DNA from: Gemmatimonadaceae bacterium | GTDB lineage: Bacteria > Gemmatimonadota > Gemmatimonadetes > Gemmatimonadales > Gemmatimonadaceae | Direction of reading: 5' to 3' | Assembly (NCBI GenBank): GCA_013361745.1 | Contig: JABFXM010000202.1 | Location: 1 to 5,009 of the forward strand | DNA length: 5,009 nucleotides | Shown here: positions 1 to 5,009 of the stretch, one piece after another | Layout of the letters: every line of letters begins with the position of its first letter | How positions within the stretch are numbered: position 1 is the first letter of the stretch | Notes under the pieces: generated by a model | Databases searched by the model: none | Seen by the model: the letters and a program-made list of their open reading frames with translations, nothing else | What the model was told of the DNA's origin: nothing | Translations under genes and position numbers: made by a program

Positions 1-702
1 GCGTTCATCGAGCCGGCGCCGTCGGCGACGCCACGACGGAACGCGGCGGCGCCCGAGAGGAAGGGTACGCCGGAACGCTCGGGGGTTTTCCGGCGCTACA
101 CCGGCGAGATGAAGCGCTCCACGGAGCACGAGCTGCCGCCGCTCCCCGTCGAGCCGCGAATCCCCACCGACCCCGCGGGCTTCGTCAACCTCGGCGAGTG
201 GCTCAAGGACGACACGCCGAAGTCGACGCGCATGGTCGTGCAGGAGCAGGCGCCGACGGGCGACGAGCAGGCCGACTTCGCCGACATGCTGCGCGCGTTC
301 AAGCAGGGCGTCGCCCAGAACGTCGAGGAGGAGGACCACCAGAGCCACTACGATCTCGGCGTCGCGTACAAGGAGATGGGACTCGTCGACGAGGCGATCG
401 CGGAGTTCCAGAAGGCGCTGCGCGGCGCCGAGGGCCGCGTCCGGACCTACGAAGCGTTAGGCCAGTGCTTCCTCGAGAAGTCGCAGTTCCAGGTCGCGGC
501 GACGCTGCTCGTTCGTGCCCTCTCCGAGCCGGGGCATTCCGACGAGCAGCTCGTCGGTGTGCTCTATCTGCTCGGCTACTCGAACGAGGCCCTGCAGCAA
601 TGGGGCGAGGCGCTGATGTACTACCAGCGCGTCTTCGCGGTGGACATCGAGTTCCGCGACGTCGGCGAGCGCATCGCCGCGCTCGAGCGGGTCGCGACGT
701 GA
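1..702 (+). CDS. TPR-repeat protein, C-terminal part (5' end outside window)
   Basis: The reading frame is open from base 1 to the TGA at 700-702. The ATG at 109 is only an internal methionine, and I see no clear ribosome site before it, so this is the C-terminal 233 residues of a longer protein. The first ~70 residues are a Pro/Arg/Ala-rich, probably disordered linker. An acidic stretch (NVEEED) then leads into TPR-like helical pairs. The best begins at about codon 115 with SHYDLGVAYKEMGLVDEAI, showing the TPR pattern of Tyr, Leu-Gly, Ala-Tyr, Gly and Ala. Two weaker units follow (YEALGQCFLEKSQF and LLGYSNEALQQWGEAL...YYQRVF). TPRs normally bind other proteins, and no enzymatic motif is visible. 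The partner and cellular role cannot be told from sequence. It overlaps the next gene by 4 nt, suggesting one transcript with translational coupling. The TPR assignment is confident; function is unknown. Confidence 0.88.
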   Translation, partial: AFIEPAPSATPRRNAAAPERKGTPERSGVFRRYTGEMKRSTEHELPPLPVEPRIPTDPAGFVNLGEWLKDDTPKSTRMVVQEQAPTGDEQADFADMLRAFKQGVAQNVEEEDHQSHYDLGVAYKEMGLVDEAIAEFQKALRGAEGRVRTYEALGQCFLEKSQFQVAATLLVRALSEPGHSDEQLVGVLYLLGYSNEALQQWGEALMYYQRVFAVDIEFRDVGERIAALERVAT

Positions 703-1700
703 GCGCCGCGACGCCGCGCCCCTCGGCGGTCCCGACGCTCGCCGACATCCAGGCCCCCGTACGCGAGGGGCTGGAGCGCGTGACAGAGGAGCTGCGACGC
801 ATCATCGCCGCCGATTTCTCGCTCATCACCGAGGTGAACGAGCATCTGCTGCGCATGCGCGGCAAGATGTTCCGGCCGACGTTGACGCTGCTCTCGAGCC
901 AGGTCGCCGATCGCCCGAGCCCCCGCGCGCCGACGCTCGCGGCCGTGATCGAGCTCATGCACGTCGCGACGCTCGTGCACGACGACGCCGTCGATCACTC
1001 GACGCTGCGCCGGGGGATGCCGACGATCAACGCGCTGTTCAGCCATCAGGTGTCGGTCATCATGGGCGACTACCTGTACTCGAAGGCGCTCGGCACCCTG
1101 GTGAAGAACGGCGACATGGAGCCGCTGCGGATCCTCACCGACGTCTCGACGCAGATGACCATCGGCGAGATGCGGCAGCTCCAGCAGTTCGACCGGCTCG
1201 CGTTCTCCGAGGACGACTACCACGCCCTCAACCGCGCGAAGACCGCCTCGCTCCTTTCCGGCGCCTGTGAGATCGGCGCGATCTCAGGAGCCGAGCGCTA
1301 TCGCGCGGAGCTCAAGCGCTACGGGGAGCTGCTCGGCATGGCGTTCCAGGTCGCCGACGATCTGCTCGACTACACCGCCGACGCCGCGGTGACGGGCAAG
1401 CCGACGGGGCTCGACCTGCGCGAGCGGAAGGTCACCCTCCCGCTCATCGCCGCCCTCCGCGACATGAGCGCTGGAGCACGTGCGCGAGTCGACGCGCTGT
1501 TCGTCCAGGAAACTCCCGATGACGCGAGCATCGCCGAGGTCGTAGCGATCGTGGCGGAATCGGGGGGAATCGAGTACGCCCGTCGGCGGGGCGAAGCCTT
1601 CGCCGACGAGGCGGACGCGGTGCTGCAGGCTTTACCGGAGACCGCGGCCCGCGCGGCACTCTCCGATGCAATTACGTACGTCATGGAGCGGCGATGGTAA
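699..1700 (+). CDS. Trans-polyprenyl diphosphate synthase, long-chain type
   Basis: This 333-residue protein has the usual length for a class I polyprenyl synthetase, which condenses isopentenyl diphosphate onto an allylic diphosphate. Visible motifs are GKMFRP (55-60), the first Asp-rich motif DDAVD (95-99) followed by the RRG motif, a KT pair (181-182), Gln217, the second Asp-rich motif DDLLD (220-224), GKPTGLDL (233-240) and Lys244. All catalytic Mg2+-binding aspartates are present. Ala90, five residues before the first motif, is small. In this family that goes with long products (heptaprenyl and longer) rather than farnesyl or geranylgeranyl. The likely role is the menaquinone side chain, which is inference. 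The GTG at 699 was chosen because it is the only start upstream that keeps the conserved N-terminal LADIQAPV segment; it sits in a GTGA overlap with the previous stop. A GTG at 780 is the alternative. Product length cannot be fixed from sequence. Confidence 0.95.
   Translation: MSAATPRPSAVPTLADIQAPVREGLERVTEELRRIIAADFSLITEVNEHLLRMRGKMFRPTLTLLSSQVADRPSPRAPTLAAVIELMHVATLVHDDAVDHSTLRRGMPTINALFSHQVSVIMGDYLYSKALGTLVKNGDMEPLRILTDVSTQMTIGEMRQLQQFDRLAFSEDDYHALNRAKTASLLSGACEIGAISGAERYRAELKRYGELLGMAFQVADDLLDYTADAAVTGKPTGLDLRERKVTLPLIAALRDMSAGARARVDALFVQETPDDASIAEVVAIVAESGGIEYARRRGEAFADEADAVLQALPETAARAALSDAITYVMERRW
1685..1688 (+). promoter_or_regulatory. Ribosome binding site for the DUF4321-like gene
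   Basis: GGAG lies 5 nt before the ATG at 1694, inside the last codons of the polyprenyl synthase gene. It supports a start that overlaps the upstream gene by 7 nt, and it suggests translation by ribosomes already reading the upstream gene. Confidence 0.6.
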
Positions 1701-1987
1701 TCAGCAGCAGCTCCCGGGGATCTTCCAAGCATCGTCCCGGGTTCCACATTCTGGTTCTGACGATAGGATTCATCATCGGCGGGTTCATGACGCACTTCTG
1801 CCGGCGATTTCTGCCGGCCGGCGCCGTGAAGGAGTTCCTGACGACGGGTGTCACACCGTCGTTTGGCCCGGTGAGCATCGATCTGGTTATCTTGAAGTTC
1901 GCTCTCGGGCCTGTCGCCCTGGATGTCTCGCTGCTGAGCCTCGCCGGGGTGCTCGTGGCGTATCTCATCGCCCGGTCATTGTTCTAG
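1694..1987 (+). CDS. Small two-helix membrane protein, DUF4321-like
   Basis: This is a 97-residue protein with a short basic N-terminus (R8, K12, R14). A first hydrophobic helix at about 17-34 contains the glycine-rich IGFIIGGF. A loop of about 35 residues carries the signature-like [13 protein letters not shown], and a second helix runs from about 73 to 93, followed by Arg94. Charge placement predicts both ends in the cytoplasm and the loop outside. The layout (helix, GG, helix-breaking loop, 'D-L-hydrophobic-FG/LG', helix) matches my memory of DUF4321, a family of unknown function. No enzyme motif is seen. The start overlaps the polyprenyl synthase stop by 7 nt, and tatA follows after 22 nt, so the three are very likely co-transcribed. 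The context points to an inner-membrane role, but I infer no specific function. The overlapping frame 1666-2043 is a shadow: it lacks coherent helices and runs through the tatA start. Confidence 0.82.
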   Translation: MVISSSSRGSSKHRPGFHILVLTIGFIIGGFMTHFCRRFLPAGAVKEFLTTGVTPSFGPVSIDLVILKFALGPVALDVSLLSLAGVLVAYLIARSLF

Positions 1988-1996
1988 CGCAGTCGC

Positions 1997-2004
1997 GAGG
2001 AGGT
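1997..2004 (+). promoter_or_regulatory. Strong Shine-Dalgarno site of tatA
   Basis: GAGGAGGT stands 5 nt before the tatA ATG at 2010. It is close to the full anti-Shine-Dalgarno complement and the best site in the window; the other genes have four- or five-base matches or none. TatA is needed in large molar excess over other Tat subunits in studied bacteria, so a strong site at the end of an operon makes sense. Confidence 0.8.
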
Positions 2005-2009
2005 GGACG

Positions 2010-2288
2010 ATGTTCGGCAACCTTGGCTTCACCGAGATCATGATGATTCTCCTGGTGATCCTGCTGCTCTTCGGAGCGAAGCGGATCCCGGAGATCGCGG
2101 GCTCCTTCGGCAAGGGAATCCGTGAGTTCAAGAAGAACATGAACGACGTCACGCGCGACATTCAGGAGGAGGTGCGTTCCGATCGCATCGGCTCCGCGTC
2201 GACGCGCGATCAGCTGCCCCCGGCCGAACGCCCGATGCCGCGCGCCGAGGACGAAAGCCGCCCCGAGCCGAAGCGCCTGCTCAGCTGA
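2010..2288 (+). CDS. tatA: Sec-independent translocase subunit TatA/E family
   Basis: This 92-residue protein has the standard TatA plan. A short N-terminus carries a polar residue (Glu9), then come a single membrane helix (about 9-20), the Phe-Gly hinge (21-22) and an amphipathic helix containing [20 protein letters not shown] (23-42). The tail is long, charged and Pro-rich (about 50-92) and probably disordered. TatA oligomers form or thin the membrane patch through which folded, cofactor-bearing proteins bearing twin-arginine signals cross the inner membrane, working with TatC. Neither tatC nor a second tatA/tatB-like gene is present here. Glu at this early position is also seen in TatB, so a dual TatA/TatB role is possible. 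The ATG is fixed by an excellent ribosome site. It is the last gene of the operon, 22 nt after the DUF4321-like gene and 31 nt before a strong terminator. Confidence 0.95.
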   Translation: MFGNLGFTEIMMILLVILLLFGAKRIPEIAGSFGKGIREFKKNMNDVTRDIQEEVRSDRIGSASTRDQLPPAERPMPRAEDESRPEPKRLLS

Positions 2289-2319
2289 GCCGCGGCGCCG
2301 ACGCACGCAGAGGTCGACG

Positions 2320-2363
2320 AGCAGAGAGGCCCGGTGATCAGATCACCGGGCCTCTCTGCTTTT
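2320..2363 (+). terminator. Intrinsic terminator after tatA, between convergent genes
   Basis: Bases 2320-2339 and 2341-2360 are perfect reverse complements (20 bp each, arms AGCAGAGAGG...GATC and GATC...CCTCTCTGCT). One base lies between them, so the real hairpin would be about 19 bp with a 3-nt loop. The T-run 2360-2363 follows on the + strand, giving a rightward rho-independent terminator for the operon. On the - strand the stem is followed by TCGTC with no T-run, so leftward termination of the opposing gene there is possible but weaker. It lies 22 nt from the opposing gene's stop. Confidence 0.93.
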
Positions 2364-2385
2364 CATCGATCGCGCGCGGGTCTGG

Positions 2386-4218
2386 TCAGCTTTCGCTGCG
2401 CCGCGTCGCCTGGTCGATCTTCTTCCGGTTGTCGACGATCTTCGCTTCCGCGCGCAGGTTGGTCACGAAATCCTGAATGCGCTGGCGGCGCAGCAGGTCG
2501 AGAATCTGGCCTCGCTGCGCGACCTTCTGCGCATCGAAGGCGGCGCGGTCCGCCGGCTTGCGCGCGTCGACGCGGAGGACCACGACGGCGTCGTCGGTGC
2601 GGATCGGCGCGCTGACGACGCCCACCGGGAGGCTGAACGCGGCGCCGATCGCCTCGTTGAAGCGGCCGAGGCCCGGCACGTTGCTGTTGCGGTTGAACTC
2701 CTGTGACTGGAACGCGGTCAACCCGAGCGGCTTCGCCGCCTCCTCGAGGCTCGTCTTCGCCGCGGCCTTCGCGAACGAGTCGGCCTGCGGCATCAGGAGG
2801 TCGAGCTTCTTCCGCTCGCGGACGATGTGGGTGAGCTCGGGGCGCACCGACTCGATCGTCGGCGTGCCGCCGTGGTCGATCGTGTCGAGTCGCGCGAGGT
2901 AGTAGGCGTTGTCGGCGTCGATGAGGTCACTCGATTCGCCCGCGTGCGCGCCCTTGAACGCCCACGCGCTCACGTCCGGCACGTAGGCGCCGTGCAGGAG
3001 CGCCGGCTGGCCCTCGATGATCGTGTCCTTCACGACCGTCAGGCCGAGCGTGCGCGCCGCGCTGTCGAACGCCGTCGGCTGCGCCTTGCCCGCCGCGATG
3101 GCGCCGAGCCGGTCGGCGAGACGATCGGTTTCGCGCGCCGCCGAGTCGCGCTGCTGGATCGGGATGAGGATGTGGTGCAGCGCGGTGGTGTCGCCGCTGC
3201 GCGAGTCGACGCGGATGAGGTGATAGCCGAACTGCGTCTTCACCGGCTGCGAGATCTGGCCGGGCTGGAGCGCGGCGGCGGCCTTCTCGAACTCGGGGAC
3301 GAAGCGGCCGTGCGGCCCCTTGCCGAGGTCACCACCCTGCGAGCCGGAGGCCGTGTCGCTTGACTCGGCGCGCGCGACGTCCTCGAACTTCTGGGCGCCG
3401 CTCGTGATCTCCGCGCGCAGCTGGTTGGCCTTCGCGAGCGCCGCGGCGCTGTCGGCCGCGGTCACCGTGCGGGGAATCGTGACGATCGAGACCACGGCGC
3501 GACCCGGGCGCGTCAGCTCCTTCTCGTGGTCCTTGAGGTACGCGCGAAGCTCGTCGTCGCTCACCGAGACCTTCGCGTCCGGGATGCGGTCCGGGGTGAA
3601 GGAGACGAAGGTCACGCGCGCGGTGTCGTGCTGGTCACGCCACGCGTTCCAGAGGCGCTCGTCGGTGATGTAGGCGCCCGTCGCGATCTGGTCGAACAGC
3701 TTCTGCCGGCGAATCGCGTCGCGATAGTACTGCTCGAGGTACAGGTTCAGCCCCGACTGGCGCGCGAGCGCGCTGCTCCGGTAGCGACGGTATTTCTCGA
3801 TGTCGAACTGGCCGTTCGTCTGGAGCTCGGGCGCCTGACGGAGCTCCGGCGGCGGGGAGTAATCCGCGGCCTGCTGGATCTCGCGGTCGCTGACGGTGAT
3901 CCCGCGACGCTCGTACTCCTGCTCGAGGAGCACGTTGTCGATCATCTGGTCGAGGACGCGCTGCTCCAGCTGATGCATCTCGTCGCCGTTCAGGGTGCGT
4001 CCGCGACGCTGGCGCTCCTGTTCCGCCGCCTGCGCGACCTGCTGCTGCCAGGTCGTGTAGAGGATCTCCGTTCCGTTCACCTTGGCGACCGCGGTGCTGG
4101 TCGTGACGGCGCTCGAATTGAGGATTCCCGACGTCTCGAGAAGGAGAAATCCGACGACGAAGGAGATCGCCATCAGGATGAAGATGAGCTTGGACGCGCT
4201 CCGCATCTGTTGCAGCAC
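2386..4218 (-). CDS. ppiD: PpiD-like membrane-anchored parvulin-type peptidyl-prolyl isomerase / chaperone
   Basis: The 610-residue length is close to E. coli PpiD (623). Residues 1-10 are basic, and one membrane helix spans about 11-33, so the bulk of the protein faces the periplasm. A SurA-N-like region opens with AVAKVNG (43-49) and includes the typical LDQMIDNVLLEQE (89-101). A parvulin domain at about 240-337 carries GGDLG (295-299), FVPEF (306-310) and FGYHLIRV (330-337). Two weaker parvulin-like segments follow (about 346-447 and 490-553). The C-terminus ends with NLRAEAKI, very like the NLRKEAKI near the PpiD C-terminus. PpiD helps newly secreted proteins fold beside the SecYEG translocon, and the E. 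coli parvulin domain is reported inactive. Here the first His of the parvulin strand is replaced (VSIVTI, Ser244), as in PpiD. The GTG start at 4218 is preferred over ATG 4206 on ribosome-site spacing. It stands alone, convergent with the tat operon. A SurA-type label is the alternative. Confidence 0.9.
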   Translation of the reverse strand: MLQQMRSASKLIFILMAISFVVGFLLLETSGILNSSAVTTSTAVAKVNGTEILYTTWQQQVAQAAEQERQRRGRTLNGDEMHQLEQRVLDQMIDNVLLEQEYERRGITVSDREIQQAADYSPPPELRQAPELQTNGQFDIEKYRRYRSSALARQSGLNLYLEQYYRDAIRRQKLFDQIATGAYITDERLWNAWRDQHDTARVTFVSFTPDRIPDAKVSVSDDELRAYLKDHEKELTRPGRAVVSIVTIPRTVTAADSAAALAKANQLRAEITSGAQKFEDVARAESSDTASGSQGGDLGKGPHGRFVPEFEKAAAALQPGQISQPVKTQFGYHLIRVDSRSGDTTALHHILIPIQQRDSAARETDRLADRLGAIAAGKAQPTAFDSAARTLGLTVVKDTIIEGQPALLHGAYVPDVSAWAFKGAHAGESSDLIDADNAYYLARLDTIDHGGTPTIESVRPELTHIVRERKKLDLLMPQADSFAKAAAKTSLEEAAKPLGLTAFQSQEFNRNSNVPGLGRFNEAIGAAFSLPVGVVSAPIRTDDAVVVLRVDARKPADRAAFDAQKVAQRGQILDLLRRQRIQDFVTNLRAEAKIVDNRKKIDQATRRSES

Positions 4219-4227
4219 GGAACGATA

Positions 4228-4232
4228 CTCCT
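4228..4232 (-). promoter_or_regulatory. Ribosome binding site deciding the GTG start of ppiD-like gene
   Basis: On the - strand AGGAG is 9 nt before the GTG at 4218-4216 but 21 nt before the ATG at 4206-4204. This spacing supports GTG as the start and adds four residues (start codon plus Leu-Gln-Gln) before Met5. Confidence 0.65.
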
Positions 4233-4305
4233 GGAGGGCTGTTGGGGGGCGGCGAAAACGAGGATTCGGCGAAGCCCGAAAGCTAGGGTTCCGCGAGGGG
4301 TAAAA

Positions 4306-4336
4306 TCAAGTCAGAGTGCAACTTCGATTGACTTGA
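4306..4336. repeat. 8-bp inverted repeat in divergent promoter region, possible operator
   Basis: TCAAGTCA (4306-4313) and TGACTTGA (4329-4336) are perfect inverted copies separated by 15 nt. Their centres are 23 bp apart, about two helical turns, so both would face one side of the DNA. The right half overlaps the -35 box of the rightward promoter. A second, overlapping dyad, ATTGAC-N7-GTCAAT (4327-4345), shares part of it. This arrangement could be a regulator binding site, but no regulator is identified and chance is not excluded in a locally AT-rich stretch. Confidence 0.35.
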
Positions 4337-4355
4337 ATCGTCAATGGGGTATACA
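4328..4355 (+). promoter_or_regulatory. Sigma70-like promoter for the right-hand TPR gene
   Basis: TTGACT (4328-4333) and TATACA (4350-4355) are separated by 16 nt and match the -35 and -10 consensus at 5 of 6 and 4 of 6 positions. They sit in an AT-rich island within a GC-rich window. Transcription would begin near 4362, leaving a leader of about 42 nt before the ATG at 4404. Confidence 0.6.
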
Positions 4356-4403
4356 TTGCCCATCCCGTCGGCCAGGGCCGGCGGCACCCCTCCGAGGCAC
4401 GTA

Positions 4404-5009
4404 ATGGTCAGCTCTCCCCGCATCGACGAGCTCCAGAAGAAGTTCGACGAGAATCCGCGCCGATACTTCGCGCCGCTCGCGAACGAGTATCGAAAGGCGG
4501 GAGACCTCGAGCAGGCGATTCAGCTGTGCCGCGCCTATCTGCCGCAGCAGCCCGGCCACATGAGTGGCCACATCGTCTTCGGGCAGGCGCTCTTCGAGTC
4601 GGGACAGTACGACGAGGCGCGCGGCGTCTTCGAGACCGCGCTCGGCCTCGACCCGGAGAACCTGATCGCGCTCCGTCATCTCGGAGACATCGCGAGGCAG
4701 AGCGGAGACGTCGGCGGCGCGCGCAGCTGGTACCAGCGCGTGCTCGACGCAGACCCGCGCAACGAGGAGATCGCGGCGCAGATCGCGGCGCTGGATGCCG
4801 CGCCGCCGGTCGCACCGGCAGCGGCCGCCCCGTCGCCCGCGCCGGCTGCTCCCGCGGCGGGAGGGATGGGAAGCTGGGGTGAGGTGAGCCCCGAGGCGAA
4901 CCAGGCGGCTGCCGCGGCAGCGAAACACCCGATCGCTCCAACGCTCGAGCTCCACGACACTCTCTCGGCGACGACGACCACGCCTCCGATGGGAGCGAGC
5001 GCCCACGCC
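4404..5009 (+). CDS. TPR-repeat protein, N-terminal part (3' end outside window)
   Basis: The frame opened by ATG 4404 has no stop up to the window end, giving 202 residues of an incomplete protein. GAGG at 4394-4397 lies 6 nt before the ATG, and a good promoter stands upstream. There is no signal peptide or membrane helix, so it is probably cytoplasmic. Three consecutive TPR units are seen: about 20-52 (YFAPLANEYRKAGDLEQAI), 54-87 (IVFGQALFESGQYDEARGVF) and 88-121 (LRHLGDIARQSGDVGGARSWY). Each carries the Leu/Gly/Ala pattern, and the latter two end in the common Leu/Ala-Asp-Pro. An Ala/Pro-rich linker follows (131-154), then a less regular region (155-202) with short Ala and Thr runs. TPRs bind protein partners; the partner is unknown. 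The gene is divergent from the ppiD-like gene. Its general style (TPRs plus low-complexity linker) recalls the TPR protein at the left edge. Confidence 0.88.
   Translation, partial: MVSSPRIDELQKKFDENPRRYFAPLANEYRKAGDLEQAIQLCRAYLPQQPGHMSGHIVFGQALFESGQYDEARGVFETALGLDPENLIALRHLGDIARQSGDVGGARSWYQRVLDADPRNEEIAAQIAALDAAPPVAPAAAAPSPAPAAPAAGGMGSWGEVSPEANQAAAAAAKHPIAPTLELHDTLSATTTTPPMGASAHA

Noticed and set aside
198..698. Extension of the polyprenyl synthase frame upstream to ATG 198
   Set aside because: The added 167 residues are Arg/Gly/Ala-rich noise lying over the TPR coding frame. The family's N-terminus begins close to GTG 699.
1965..2306. 113-codon open frame on the - strand over tatA
   Set aside because: It is antisense to an unmistakable TatA with a strong ribosome site, and its product is Arg/Ala-rich with no known motif.
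4265..4280. Short imperfect hairpin in the ppiD-like leader (TTCGGC / GCCCGAA)
   Set aside because: The stem is short with a bulge and has no T-run or riboswitch-like surroundings. Such hairpins are common by chance in GC-rich DNA.
4281..4309. Possible leftward promoter for the ppiD-like gene (TTGATT, 18 nt, TAGCTT on the - strand)
   Set aside because: The -10 match is poor and the spacing is at the edge of the usual range. A leftward promoter must lie somewhere here, but I cannot place it with confidence.
3526..4404. 292-codon open frame on the + strand opposite the ppiD-like gene
   Set aside because: It is antisense to a gene with clear family motifs. Its product is a run of Arg/Val/Leu/Asp-rich sequence typical of high-GC shadow frames and it has no recognisable domain.
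4341..5006. 221-codon open frame on the - strand at the right edge
   Set aside because: It is very Arg-rich with no domain pattern, and it lies opposite the three clear TPR units and across the promoter.

Overview
The window is GC-rich, has no mobile or foreign elements, and reads as ordinary chromosomal housekeeping DNA. The gene set and protein style suggest a member of the Gemmatimonadota: TPR scaffold proteins, a long-chain polyprenyl diphosphate synthase, a DUF4321-like membrane protein, a single TatA, and a PpiD/SurA-type chaperone. That assignment rests on remembered family resemblance and no database search was run, so treat it as likely but unproven.

Left block (1-2363, + strand): four genes are packed as one probable operon. 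They are the 3' part of a TPR protein gene that enters from the left edge, a trans-polyprenyl diphosphate synthase (4-nt overlap, GTG start), a small two-helix membrane protein (7-nt overlap, DUF4321-like), and tatA (22-nt gap, very strong Shine-Dalgarno). The block ends in a perfect 20-bp inverted repeat with a short T-tract, a clear intrinsic terminator.

Centre (2386-4218, - strand): one gene for a 610-residue, membrane-anchored, periplasm-facing parvulin-type folding factor of PpiD architecture converges on the operon. It starts at GTG.

Right block (4219-5009): a 185-nt divergent intergenic region holds an AT-rich sigma70-like promoter and an inverted repeat overlapping its -35 box. After it comes the 5' part of a second TPR protein gene, open to the right edge.

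Functionally the window is about the cell envelope: isoprenoid side chains (probably for menaquinone), Tat export of folded proteins, and folding of exported proteins at the inner membrane. It is flanked by two TPR adaptor-like proteins of unknown partner. I found no sign of a defence system, CRISPR array, RNA gene, insertion sequence or other dramatic novel system. The most interesting items are the DUF4321-like gene's position, the layout of parvulin motifs in the PpiD-like protein, and the possible operator in the divergent region.
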